A DNA stretch of 64,000 bases from Lentzea pudingi (GTDB lineage: Bacteria; Actinomycetota; Actinomycetes; Mycobacteriales; Pseudonocardiaceae). Location of the stretch: NCBI RefSeq assembly GCF_014646255.1, contig NZ_BMNC01000022.1, positions 30,440 to 94,439 of the forward strand. The letters run 5' to 3'. How positions within the stretch are numbered: position 1 is the first letter of the stretch; each line of letters begins with the position of its first letter. A model generated the notes under the pieces. It saw only the letters and a program-made list of their open reading frames with translations, searched no databases and was not told the origin of the DNA. A program made the position numbers and the translations under genes. Of this stretch, positions 16,047-24,891 are shown in pieces.

Positions 16047-16217
16047 GTTGCGTGCTTCCCCTGGGGGCTCTGCCCCCAGACCCCCGGCAATCTGATCAGG
16101 GGGCCCGCGCTGCCTGCGGGTAGATGGCACGCCTGTTGCGTTGAGCGGCTGCCGGTTGCGTAGTTGTGTGCGTTGGCGGTGGGGTCCCATCACGAGCCGA
16201 GCCAAGAGCGGGCCACA
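16047..16217 (+). repeat. Dispersed intergenic repeat, copy A
   Basis: A 171-bp segment that recurs at 63814-63985 in the same orientation, about 95% identical by eye with one 1-nt indel. It includes a GGGGGC-TCT-GCCCCC hairpin followed by AGACCCCCGG, and 'CAATCTGATCAGGGGGCCCG'. No reading frame is conserved. Both copies follow the terminator of a ribosomal protein operon. Confidence 0.85.
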
Positions 16218-16318
16218 CCTGAGGGGTGAGGTCAAGTCGACGAAAAGCGTGTCGACTTGACCTCACCCCTCAGGTGCAGCAAGAGCTATGGCGCGACTCG
16301 TGATGGGACCCCACCGCC
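16175..16318. repeat. Large snap-back inverted repeat
   Basis: The outer arms 16175-16196 and 16297-16318 are perfect 22-bp inverted copies. The inner arms 16216-16241 and 16251-16276 are perfect 26-bp inverted copies around a 9-nt loop (GAAAAGCGT). The intervening strands pair partly. The outer left arm is part of dispersed repeat A. It could be a MITE-like element, fused transposon ends or a bidirectional terminator. Confidence 0.9.
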
Positions 16319-16333
16319 CCTCGGGCTTGGTAA

Positions 16334-16386
16334 AGACGGCTCGCCTGCGGCATCGCATGGCCAGACGGCTCGCCTGCGGCATCGCA
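16334..16386. repeat. 24-bp direct repeat, two copies
   Basis: AGACGGCTCGCCTGCGGCAT plus CGCA occurs at 16334-16357 and 16363-16386, with 5 nt between. It lies just outside the snap-back repeat. Together, 15918-16609 holds a terminator, repeats and presumably the mce promoter, which I could not place; no gene is seen. Confidence 0.8.
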
Positions 16387-16609
16387 GAGCTGCTGTTGCC
16401 GGTGTGTTTCGAGTCACATTGGTCTCGTTAGTTCCGGTTGTCAGGCAGTGGTCTAGGGCTTGGTGACCGTTTTGCGAGGTCACGCTCTGTGGCGTTATCT
16501 GAACGAAACCGCCGTTAGGCCAACTGGTGAGTAACCTGCCGCGAACGAACTCGTTGCCCAGGTGTGACGCCGATCGCTGCGGCGTCCTCGGGCGTGTGCG
16601 GAGGTGCGG

Positions 16610-17677
16610 ATGGGCGTCGAGGTGGTCGTCGAGGGTCTGACCAAGTCCTTCGGCAAACAGACCATCTGGCAGGACGTCACGCTCACGTTGCCGCCGGGTG
16701 AGGTCAGCGTGATGCTCGGGCCTTCTGGTACTGGCAAGAGCGTGTTCCTGAAGTCGTTGGTCGGGTTGCTCAAGCCTGAGCAGGGCAAGATCGTGATCAA
16801 CGGGACTGATCTCGTCCGGTGTTCTGAGCACCGGTTGTACGAGATTCGGAAGATGTTCGGCGTGCTGTTCCAGGACGGTGCGTTGTTCGGGTCGATGGAC
16901 CTGTACGACAACATCGCGTTTCCGTTGCGGGAGCACACTCGCAAGACCGAGGCCGAGGTTCGGCGGATCGTTCTCGAGAAGATGGAGATGGTCGGTCTTG
17001 TCGGGGCTGAGAAGAAGCTGCCCGGTGAGATCTCCGGTGGTATGCGCAAGCGGGCTGGTCTTGCTCGTGCGCTGGTGCTGGATCCCGAGATCATTTTGTG
17101 CGATGAGCCGGACTCCGGGTTGGACCCTGTTCGCACTGCCTATCTGAGTCAGTTGTTGATCGATCTCAACGCTCAGATCGACGCGACGATTCTGATCGTC
17201 ACGCACAACATCAACATTGCTCGTACCGTGCCGGACAACCTGGGGATGTTGTTCCGGCGGGAGCTTGTCATGTTCGGGCCTCGTGAGGTGTTGCTGACCA
17301 GCGACGAGCCCGTTGTGGAGCAGTTCCTGAACGGGCGGCGGCTTGGGCCCATCGGGATGTCCGAGGAGAAGGACACGGCCACTATGGCCGCTGAGCAGGC
17401 TCATGCTGACGCCGGGCACTCGGACGGGTCCACCTCTGAGGATGTGCGGGGGATCATTCCGCAGATCGAGCCGACGCCCGGGTTGCCGTTCCGGGACGCT
17501 GTGCGGCGGCGCAAGGATCGGGTCATGTCGATCATTCACCAGCTGCCTCACCAGGCTCAGCAGGGGATCATCGAGAGTCTTTCGGCTGAGGAGCAGGTTC
17601 GGTACGGCGTGCACGCCGGGGTGCCTGCTGTGGCGCCTTCGCCCAGTCCCTGGCCTCGGCAGGGTGGTGTTCTGTGA
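16610..17677 (+). CDS. mkl: Mce-system ABC transporter ATPase (Mkl/MceG type)
   Basis: 355 aa from ATG at 16610 behind CGGAGG; a GTG six bases upstream is an alternative. Walker A 'GPSGTGKS', signature 'SGGMRKRAGLARAL', Walker B 'IILCDEPDSGLDP' and a His switch in 'VTHNINIA' make a complete MlaF-like ATPase. A ~100-residue C-terminal extension is typical of Mkl/MceG. It energises lipid or sterol import by the YrbE-Mce complex. Its stop overlaps the first permease (GTGA). In M. tuberculosis mkl also lies between rplL and rpoB, but away from the mce operons. Confidence 0.93.
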   Translation: MGVEVVVEGLTKSFGKQTIWQDVTLTLPPGEVSVMLGPSGTGKSVFLKSLVGLLKPEQGKIVINGTDLVRCSEHRLYEIRKMFGVLFQDGALFGSMDLYDNIAFPLREHTRKTEAEVRRIVLEKMEMVGLVGAEKKLPGEISGGMRKRAGLARALVLDPEIILCDEPDSGLDPVRTAYLSQLLIDLNAQIDATILIVTHNINIARTVPDNLGMLFRRELVMFGPREVLLTSDEPVVEQFLNGRRLGPIGMSEEKDTATMAAEQAHADAGHSDGSTSEDVRGIIPQIEPTPGLPFRDAVRRRKDRVMSIIHQLPHQAQQGIIESLSAEEQVRYGVHAGVPAVAPSPSPWPRQGGVL

Positions 17678-18459
17678 CCACTCAGGCCTCGTTCCCCGGT
17701 GCTGGGGCGCTGCGGGAGACCGGGAAGCTCTGTCAGCTCGGGATCGACGTCGTGCGCACCACTTTTCGGCGGCCGTTCCAGCTGCGGGAGTTCATCCAGC
17801 AGAGTTGGTTCATCGTCAGCGTGACGGTGTTGCCGACGGCGCTGGTGTCGATTCCGTTCGGTGCTGTCATCGCGTTGCAGCTCGGGAGCCTCACCAGGCA
17901 GATCGGTGCTCAGTCGTTCACGGGTGCGGCCAGTGTGCTCGCGATCATCCAGCAGGCCAGTCCGATCGTGACGGCGTTGTTGATCGCTGGAGCAGGCGGG
18001 TCTGCCATTTGTGCGGATCTCGGTTCTCGGAAGATCCGCGAAGAGATCGACGCGATGGAAGTGCTCGGGGTGTCGCCGATCCATCGGCTCGTGGTGCCTC
18101 GGGTGCTTGCGGCGATGCTCGTGTCCGTGCTGCTCAACGGCATGGTGAGTGTCGTTGGTGTGATGGGCGGTTACTTCTTCAACGTGGTCATGCAGGACGG
18201 CACGCCTGGTGCGTACCTGGCGAGTTTTTCTGCGTTGGCGCAGTTGCCTGATCTGTGGATCAGTGAGTTGAAGGCGCTGATCTTCGGGTTCATCGCCGGG
18301 ATCGTGGCGGCCTATCGGGGGTTGAACCCCGCTGGTGGGCCCAAGGGTGTGGGGGACGCGGTGAACCAGGCCGTGGTCATCACGTTCCTGCTGCTGTTCT
18401 TCGTCAACTTCGTCCTCACCACGATCTACCTGCAGGTCGTGCCAGCGAAGGGGAGCTGA
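17674..18459 (+). CDS. yrbEA: YrbE/MlaE-type permease A of the Mce system
   Basis: 261 aa, GTG overlapping the ATPase stop. An MlaE-family integral membrane protein with about five hydrophobic segments, 'SFTGAASVLAIIQQASPIVTALLIAGAGG', the coupling-helix region 'EEIDAMEVLGVSPI' and 'VVPRVLAAML'. With YrbEB it forms the inner-membrane pore driven by the Mkl ATPase. It overlaps the next start by 1 nt (TGATG). Confidence 0.93.
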   Translation: MTTQASFPGAGALRETGKLCQLGIDVVRTTFRRPFQLREFIQQSWFIVSVTVLPTALVSIPFGAVIALQLGSLTRQIGAQSFTGAASVLAIIQQASPIVTALLIAGAGGSAICADLGSRKIREEIDAMEVLGVSPIHRLVVPRVLAAMLVSVLLNGMVSVVGVMGGYFFNVVMQDGTPGAYLASFSALAQLPDLWISELKALIFGFIAGIVAAYRGLNPAGGPKGVGDAVNQAVVITFLLLFFVNFVLTTIYLQVVPAKGS

Positions 18460-19268
18460 TGGCGAACAAGGTGCTCTCCACCCTCGACGGGTTCGGCGAC
18501 CAGCTGTCGTTCTACATCAAGGCGCTGGCGTGGACGCCCCGTGCGCTCAAGCGGTACTCCAAGGAGACGCTGCGGTTGCTGGCCGAGGTCAGTTTCGGCA
18601 GCGGGGCGCTTGCGGTCATCGGCGGCACGATCGGTGTGATGGTCGGACTGTCCGTGTTCACGGGCACGGTGGTCGGGTTGCAGGGCTTCACGGCTTTGAA
18701 CCAGATCGGCACGTCTGCGTTTGCCGGGTTCGTTTCCGCCTACTTCAACACTCGTGAGATCGCGCCGCTGGTCGCTGGGCTGGCGTTGTCGGCGACCGTC
18801 GGGTCTGGGTTCACGGCTCAGCTCGGGGCCATGCGGATCTCCGAGGAGATCGATGCTCTCGAGGTCATGGGGATTCCCAGCCTGCCGTTCCTGGTGACGA
18901 CGCGGATCATCGCCGGGTTCGTCGCGATCATCCCGCTGTACGTGATCGGGTTGTTGACGAGCTATCTGGCCGCTCGCACGATCACCGTGGAGTTCTACGG
19001 GCAGTCGGCCGGTACGTACGACCACTACTTCAACCTGTTCCTACCGCCGATCGACGTGCTCTGGTCGTTCGGCAAGGTGCTGGTCTTCGCGGTCGTGATC
19101 ATCATGACCCACTGCTACTACGGCTACCGCGCGTCCGGCGGTCCGGCCGGCGTTGGTGTGGCGGTCGGGCGTGCGGTGCGGACCGCGATCGTCACGACGG
19201 CGCTGCTCGACTTCTTCCTGAGCCTCGCGATCTGGGGCGCGACGACGACGGTGAGGATCGCCGGATGA
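18459..19268 (+). CDS. yrbEB: YrbE/MlaE-type permease B of the Mce system
   Basis: 269 aa. Same family as the preceding gene, with 'LSATVGSGFTAQLGAMRISEEIDALEVMG' as the MlaE signature and 'LVTTRIIAGFVAIIPLYVIG' as a membrane helix. An N-terminal ~40-residue cytosolic stretch precedes the first helix. It pairs with YrbEA. It overlaps the mceA start by 4 nt (ATGA). Confidence 0.93.
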   Translation: MANKVLSTLDGFGDQLSFYIKALAWTPRALKRYSKETLRLLAEVSFGSGALAVIGGTIGVMVGLSVFTGTVVGLQGFTALNQIGTSAFAGFVSAYFNTREIAPLVAGLALSATVGSGFTAQLGAMRISEEIDALEVMGIPSLPFLVTTRIIAGFVAIIPLYVIGLLTSYLAARTITVEFYGQSAGTYDHYFNLFLPPIDVLWSFGKVLVFAVVIIMTHCYYGYRASGGPAGVGVAVGRAVRTAIVTTALLDFFLSLAIWGATTTVRIAG

Positions 19269-20569
19269 AGAAACGCGTGCTGGGCATCGCCTTTCTTCTT
19301 GCGATCGCCATGTTCCTGTCGCTCACCGTGGCGCTCTACAAGGACGCGTTCGGCGACTACGTGGAGGTCACGCTCAAGACCGACCACATCGGCAACCAGC
19401 TGCAGACCGCGAGTGACGTCAAGGTGCGCGGGCTGATCGTCGGTTCGGTGAAGGCCATCCGCACCAGCGGGGACGGGGCCGAGCTGGAGCTGGCGCTGTT
19501 GCCGGACAAGGTCGAGCAGATCCCGTCCAACGTCAGCGCGCGGCTGCTGCCCAAGACGTTGTTCGGTGAGCGGTACGTCAACCTCGTGCTGCCGCAGCAG
19601 AAGAGCGCGGCCATCACCCAAGGTGCGGTCATCTCGCAGGACCGGACCAGCAGTGCGATCGAGCTCGAACGCGTGCTCGACAACCTGATGCCGGTGCTGC
19701 AGGCGATCCAGCCGGAGAAGCTCGCCACCACGTTGACGGCGTTGTCGCAGGCGCTCGACGGCCGGGGCAAGCCGCTCGGCGAGACGCTGGTGTCGCTCGA
19801 CTCCTACCTCGGTGAGCTCAACCCGCAGCTGCCCGCGCTGAAGGAGAACATCTCCAAGCTCGCGGACGTCGCGAACGTCTACTCGGACGCCGCGCCGGAC
19901 CTGTTGCAGGCGCTCAACGACATGACCACGACGACCAAGACCGTCGTCGACCAGCGCGAGAACCTGTTGTCCCTGTACGGCTCGCTGACCACGACGTCGC
20001 AGGACGTCACGAGCTTCGTCACGGTCAACAAGAACAACATCATCGCGCTCGCCGACACCAGCCGTCCGACGCTGGAACTGCTCGCGAAGTACGCGCCCGA
20101 GTACCCCTGCCTGCTCAAGGGGCTCGCGGAGTTCGAGCCGGTGATCAGCAAGGCGTTCGGTGAGGGCACCAACGAGCCCGGTCTGCACATCACGCTGGAG
20201 ATCACGCAGAACCGCGGCAAGTACAAGCCGAACCTCGACGAGCCCGAGTACCGGGACAAGCGCGGACCCCGCTGCTACGACCTGATCCCGCGGCCGGACC
20301 CGTTCCCGCAGTACCCGCCGGAGGGGCCGGTGCAGGACGGTTCCAGCTCGCCGCCGCCCGCCCGCGTCGCGAACGACGGCGTCATCCCTCCCGGCGCGAC
20401 CATGCCGCAGTCCGCTGACGTGCTGCGGCTCGCCAACTCCCCGGAGGAGGCCCGGTTGATCGCCGCGCTCTTCGGGCCGCGCATCGGCGTCGACCCGCAG
20501 GACATGCCCGGCTGGTCGAGCCTGCTGCTCGGCCCGCTCGTCCGCGGGACGGAGGTGACCGTCAAGTGA
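19265..20569 (+). CDS. mceA: Mce-family substrate-binding protein MceA
   Basis: 434 aa. An N-terminal signal anchor 'VLGIAFLLAIAMFLSLTVALY' is followed by the MCE domain ('SDVKVRGLIVGSVKAI', 'LFGERYVNLVLP'), a long helical region with heptad character (~150-280) and a C-terminal Pro-rich part. MceA-F subunits form a tube across the periplasmic space for lipid transfer. It is the first of six, all joined by 4-nt overlaps. Confidence 0.92.
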   Translation: MKKRVLGIAFLLAIAMFLSLTVALYKDAFGDYVEVTLKTDHIGNQLQTASDVKVRGLIVGSVKAIRTSGDGAELELALLPDKVEQIPSNVSARLLPKTLFGERYVNLVLPQQKSAAITQGAVISQDRTSSAIELERVLDNLMPVLQAIQPEKLATTLTALSQALDGRGKPLGETLVSLDSYLGELNPQLPALKENISKLADVANVYSDAAPDLLQALNDMTTTTKTVVDQRENLLSLYGSLTTTSQDVTSFVTVNKNNIIALADTSRPTLELLAKYAPEYPCLLKGLAEFEPVISKAFGEGTNEPGLHITLEITQNRGKYKPNLDEPEYRDKRGPRCYDLIPRPDPFPQYPPEGPVQDGSSSPPPARVANDGVIPPGATMPQSADVLRLANSPEEARLIAALFGPRIGVDPQDMPGWSSLLLGPLVRGTEVTVK

Positions 20570-21597
20570 AGGGACTGCTCGCCCCGCTGCTCAAGCTGAT
20601 CGCCTTCGCGGTGGTCACGATCCTCGCCACATCGCTGCTCGCGGTCACGATCGCCAACGTGAACCTGGCCAGCGCCACCGGGTACAAGGCGCAGTTCACC
20701 GACGTCACCGCGCTCAACGAGGGTGACGACATCCGCATCGCCGGCGTCCGCGTCGGGCAGGTGGACGGGATCAAGGTCGTCGACCGCAAGACCGCCGAGG
20801 TCGAGTTCTCGATCGACGGTGACCGGAAGCTGCCCGAGGCCGTCACCGCGACGATCAAGTACCGCAACCTGGTGGGGCAGCGGTACATCGCGCTGGAGTC
20901 CGGTACCGGTGACACCAAGGCCGTGCTGGCCGAGGGCGGCACTATCCCGTTGGAGCGGACCAAAGCCGCGCTGGACCTGACCGTGCTGTTCAACGGCTTC
21001 AAGCCGCTCTTCCAGGCGCTGTCGCCCGACGACGTGAACAAGCTGTCGTTCGAGATCATCCAGGTGCTGCAGGGAGAAGGCAGCACGATCGACAGCCTGC
21101 TGCAGCACACGGCCTCGCTGACCAGCACGCTGGCGAGCAAGGACAAGGTGATCGGCGAGGTCGTCGACAACCTCAACACCGCGCTGGAGACCGTGAACTC
21201 GCGCGACGAGGACTTCAACAACCTCGTGATCACGTTGCAGACGCTGGTCTCCGGGCTCGCGCAGGACCGTCAGCCGATCGGTGACGCCATCACCGCGCTC
21301 GGCGACCTGACGCAGGCCACCTCCGGGCTGCTGGAGCAGGGCCGCGAGCCGTTGAAGAACGACATCGCGCAGCTCGGCATCGTCTCGAAGACGTTGGGCG
21401 ACAACGAGGTGCTCGTCGACCGCATGCTGCAGCGCCTGCCCAACAAGCTGGAGACGATCACCCGGACCGCGACCTACGGCTCGTGGTTCAACTTCTACCT
21501 GTGCGAGGCCAGCGGCCAGATCGCCGTGCCGCCGGTCATCAACAACCCGATTCCGATCACGGCGTTGCCGGTGACACAGCAGAGGTGCCGCCGATGA
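20566..21597 (+). CDS. mceB: Mce-family protein MceB
   Basis: 343 aa from GTG. A signal anchor near residues 8-28, the MCE domain 'DDIRIAGVRVGQVDGIKV' with 'LVGQRYIALE', then a long alpha-helical stretch. The C-terminal Cys residues in 'FYLCEASG' and 'VTQQRCRR' could be oxidised outside the cell. It is part of the six-subunit Mce tube and is coupled to mceC by ATGA. Confidence 0.92.
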   Translation: MKGLLAPLLKLIAFAVVTILATSLLAVTIANVNLASATGYKAQFTDVTALNEGDDIRIAGVRVGQVDGIKVVDRKTAEVEFSIDGDRKLPEAVTATIKYRNLVGQRYIALESGTGDTKAVLAEGGTIPLERTKAALDLTVLFNGFKPLFQALSPDDVNKLSFEIIQVLQGEGSTIDSLLQHTASLTSTLASKDKVIGEVVDNLNTALETVNSRDEDFNNLVITLQTLVSGLAQDRQPIGDAITALGDLTQATSGLLEQGREPLKNDIAQLGIVSKTLGDNEVLVDRMLQRLPNKLETITRTATYGSWFNFYLCEASGQIAVPPVINNPIPITALPVTQQRCRR

Positions 21598-22595
21598 AGA
21601 CCTCGAACCCGATCAGGACGGGTGCGATCAGCCTGACGTTGATCGCCCTGCTGCTGCTGGCCGCCTTCTACTCCGACGACCTGCCGATCGTCGGCGGCGG
21701 CACCTCGTACGCCGCCGACTTCAGCGAGGCCGCGGGACTGGTGGCGGGCAACGAGGTCCGCGTCGCCGGCGTGAAGGTCGGCAAGGTCACCAAGGTCGAG
21801 CTCAACGGCGACCGGGTGCGGGTGACGTTCAAGGTCAAGGACGCCTGGGTGGGCGATCGGACGACCGCGATGATCCGCATCAAGACGTTGCTGGGGCAGA
21901 AGTTCGTGGCGCTGGACCCGCAGGGCACCCAGCCGCTCTCGCCCGGCGACCCGATCCCGAAGGAGCGCACGCTCGCGCCGTACGACGTGAACGAGGCGTT
22001 CAACGGGCTCGCGACGACCGTCGGGCAGATCGACACCAAGCAGCTCGCGGACAGCTTCACGGTCCTGTCCGACACCTTCAAGAACTCGCCGGAGCACGTC
22101 CGGGGCGCGCTCGACGGCCTGTCCGCGTTGTCGAAGACGATCTCCTCGCGCGACCAGCAGCTGGCGAAGCTCCTGGACAACACCAGGCAGCTGACCAAGA
22201 CGCTGGCCGACCGCAACGCCGAGTTCGAGAAGCTGCTGTCGGACGGCAACCTGCTGCTGGGCGAGCTGCGCAAGCGCCGTGAGGCGATCAGCGCCTTGCT
22301 GGACGGCACGCGCTCGCTGTCCCGCGAGCTCAGCGGACTGGTGACGGACAACCAGAACCAGCTCAGGCCCGCGCTGGAGCAGCTCGGCCGGGTCACCACG
22401 ATCCTGCAGCGCAACCAGGACAACCTCGACCGCAGCCTGGCGTTGATGGCGCCGTTCTACCGAGTGTTCGCGAACACCCTGGGCAACGGCCGGTGGTTCG
22501 ACACCTACATCTGCGGTCTGCTGCCGCCCGCGGTGAACCTCGGCGTCGTCGGGTTCAACGAGGAAGGCTGCCTGCCGCCGGGGGTGCAGCGATGA
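21594..22595 (+). CDS. mceC: Mce-family protein MceC
   Basis: 333 aa. Signal anchor 'AISLTLIALLLLAAFYS', MCE domain 'NEVRVAGVKVGKVTKVEL' with 'LLGQKFVALDP', a helical coiled region, and a C-terminal 'FDTYICGLLPP' with a Cys repeated near the end. Role and coupling are as for its neighbours. Confidence 0.92.
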   Translation: MKTSNPIRTGAISLTLIALLLLAAFYSDDLPIVGGGTSYAADFSEAAGLVAGNEVRVAGVKVGKVTKVELNGDRVRVTFKVKDAWVGDRTTAMIRIKTLLGQKFVALDPQGTQPLSPGDPIPKERTLAPYDVNEAFNGLATTVGQIDTKQLADSFTVLSDTFKNSPEHVRGALDGLSALSKTISSRDQQLAKLLDNTRQLTKTLADRNAEFEKLLSDGNLLLGELRKRREAISALLDGTRSLSRELSGLVTDNQNQLRPALEQLGRVTTILQRNQDNLDRSLALMAPFYRVFANTLGNGRWFDTYICGLLPPAVNLGVVGFNEEGCLPPGVQR

Positions 22596-23758
22596 CTGAC
22601 GTGGCACAGAGCAAGGTCGGCCGGTTCATCGCGATCGCGTGCGTGCTGGCGCTGGTCGTGACGGCGGCGTTGTGGTGGGTCTTCGCCGGGATGAACGGGC
22701 GCAGGGTCACCGCGCACTTCGCGGCGGCCGTCGGCGTCTACCCCGGCGGTGACGTGCGGGTTCTCGGCGTGAAGGTCGGCACGATCGACGAGGTGACGCC
22801 CGAGGGCAAGACCGTGAAGGTCGTGTTCACCGTCGACCGCGACGTGCGGGTGCCGGAGAACGCGCAGGCCGTCGTGGTCTCGCCGAGCGTCGTCTCCGAC
22901 CGGTACGTGCAGCTCGCGCCCGCCTACACCGGCGGACCCGTGCTGGGTGACGATGCCGTGATCCCGCGGGAACGCACCGCGACGCCGGTGGAACTGGACG
23001 AGCTATACTCGTCGCTCGACAAGCTCACGACCGCGTTGGGGCCCAACGGTGCGAACGCGGACGGGGCGTTGGCGGACCTGCTGAACTCGGCGGCTCGGAA
23101 TCTGGAAGGCAACGGCCAGGCGCTCAACGACACGTTGAAGAACCTCGGCCAGGCCACCCGGACGTTGTCGGGGTCCAAGGAGGACCTGTTCGCGACCGTC
23201 GACAACCTGCAGAAGTTCACCGCGATGCTGGCGGCGAACGACAGCCAGGTGCGCGACTTCAACAAGCAGCTCGCGGACGTGTCGAAGATGCTCGCCGACG
23301 AACGCGGTGACCTGGGGGCGGCGTTGAACGAGCTGGCGACCGCGCTGGGCATGGTGCAGGGGTTCATCAAGGACAACCGCGAGGTGCTCAAGTCCAATGT
23401 GGACAAGCTCGCCTCAATCACGCAGGTGCTGGTGAACCAGCGGGCAGCGCTGGCGGAGACGCTGGACGTGGCGCCGCTGGCGCTGGGCAACCTGCAGAAC
23501 TCCTACAACGCGGCGTCCGGCACGCTCGACACCCGCGCGAACATCAACGAGCTGAACCAGCCGCCGATCGTGCTGATCTGCAAGCTGATCCAGCAGGCGA
23601 CGCCGAACAACGTGCCGCCGGTGCTGGCGCAGACGTGCAAGCAGCTGGAGCCGATCCTGACCGGTGTGGTGCCGCTGAAGCCGCCGGCCGAGATCCTCAG
23701 CGACCTCAACGCGGGCAAGCTGCCGTTGCCCCTGCCGCTCGCGGGGGTGCCCCAGTGA
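22592..23758 (+). CDS. mceD: Mce-family protein MceD
   Basis: 388 aa. Signal anchor 'IAIACVLALVVTAALWWVF', MCE domain 'GDVRVLGVKVGTIDEVTP' with 'VSDRYVQLAPAYTGG', and a long helical segment (~150-300). The C-terminal part has Cys residues in 'LICKLIQ' and 'AQTCKQLEP'. It is coupled to the lipoprotein gene mceE by GTGA. Confidence 0.92.
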   Translation: MTDVAQSKVGRFIAIACVLALVVTAALWWVFAGMNGRRVTAHFAAAVGVYPGGDVRVLGVKVGTIDEVTPEGKTVKVVFTVDRDVRVPENAQAVVVSPSVVSDRYVQLAPAYTGGPVLGDDAVIPRERTATPVELDELYSSLDKLTTALGPNGANADGALADLLNSAARNLEGNGQALNDTLKNLGQATRTLSGSKEDLFATVDNLQKFTAMLAANDSQVRDFNKQLADVSKMLADERGDLGAALNELATALGMVQGFIKDNREVLKSNVDKLASITQVLVNQRAALAETLDVAPLALGNLQNSYNAASGTLDTRANINELNQPPIVLICKLIQQATPNNVPPVLAQTCKQLEPILTGVVPLKPPAEILSDLNAGKLPLPLPLAGVPQ

Positions 23759-24891
23759 GGAAGCTGGCTGTCGTCCTTTCCGCGTTGCTGCTGGCCGGTT
23801 GCGGTTCCGGTGGCTTCGACGGCGTCTACAACCTGCCGTTGCCGGGTGGTGCCGACGTCGGTGATCACCCGTACCGGGTCAAGGCGCAGTTCAAGGACGT
23901 GCTCGACCTCGTGCCGCAGGCCGGCGTGAAGGTCAACGACGTGCCGGTCGGGCGGGTCGAGAAGATCGACCTGGGTGCCGACGGCTGGACCGCCGAGGTG
24001 ACGTTGCTGGTCAACGGGGACGTCCGGCTGCCGGCCAACGCGTTCGCGAAGCTGCGCCAGTCCGCGTTGCTGGGCGAGAAGTTCGTGGAGCTCGGGAAGC
24101 CCAAGGACGCGGTCGGCTCGTTGGCCGACAACGCCGTGATCCCGGTGGACCGCACCAACCGCAACCCCGAGGTCGAAGAGGTCTTCGGCGCGTTGTCGAT
24201 GCTGCTCAACGGCGGTGGCGTGGCGCAGCTGCAGAACATCACCAAGGAGCTCAACGCGGCGATGGAGGGCAACGAGGCGGAGATCCGCTCGTTGCTGGGC
24301 AACCTCAACACGTTCGTCGGGGAGCTCGACAAGCACAAGGCGGAGATCGTCCGCGCGCTCGACTCCCTCAACCGGTTGTCCGGGACCTTGGCGCAGCAGC
24401 GGGACAAGATCGCGGTCGCGCTGACGGACCTGCAGCCCGGCCTGCAGGTGCTGGCCGAGCAGCGCACGCAGCTCGTGACGTTGCTGAACTCGTTGACCAA
24501 GCTCTCCGGCGTCGCGACGGACACGATCAACCGGAGCCGTGACGACATCGTGGCGGACCTGAAGGCGTTGCAGCCGACGCTGACCAAGCTGGTCGAGTCG
24601 GGGCAGAACCTGCCGAAGTCGCTGGAGCTGCTGCTGACCTACCCGTTCCCGGACGAGGCGGTCGACGGCATCAAGGGCGACTACACCAACGCGTTCATCG
24701 ACCTCGACCTGAACCTCGGCACGGTGCTCGACAACCTCGGGCGGTCGCGGCAGTCGCCGATCGACTCGCTGATCCCGTCGCAGGGCACGCCGTTGCCGAT
24801 GCCGAACATCCCGCTGCCGAGCCTCGGGCAGGGGACCGGGTCCGGGCTGGGCGACCTGCTCGGCGGTCTGCTGGGAGGTGGTCGCAGGTGA
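23755..24891 (+). CDS. mceE: Mce-family lipoprotein MceE (LprK type)
   Basis: 378 aa from GTG. The signal peptide 'RKLAVVLSALLLAGCGSGG' ends in a lipobox (L-A-G-C), so the mature protein is lipid-anchored; MceE is the lipoprotein subunit in known mce operons. The MCE domain 'AGVKVNDVPVGRVEKIDLG' with 'LLGEKFVELG' and a helical region follow. The C-terminus is Gly/Leu-rich. Confidence 0.93.
   Translation: MRKLAVVLSALLLAGCGSGGFDGVYNLPLPGGADVGDHPYRVKAQFKDVLDLVPQAGVKVNDVPVGRVEKIDLGADGWTAEVTLLVNGDVRLPANAFAKLRQSALLGEKFVELGKPKDAVGSLADNAVIPVDRTNRNPEVEEVFGALSMLLNGGGVAQLQNITKELNAAMEGNEAEIRSLLGNLNTFVGELDKHKAEIVRALDSLNRLSGTLAQQRDKIAVALTDLQPGLQVLAEQRTQLVTLLNSLTKLSGVATDTINRSRDDIVADLKALQPTLTKLVESGQNLPKSLELLLTYPFPDEAVDGIKGDYTNAFIDLDLNLGTVLDNLGRSRQSPIDSLIPSQGTPLPMPNIPLPSLGQGTGSGLGDLLGGLLGGGRR

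Noticed and set aside
16047..16318. Complete insertion sequence
   Set aside because: There is no transposase frame between or beside the inverted arms; only repeats are present.
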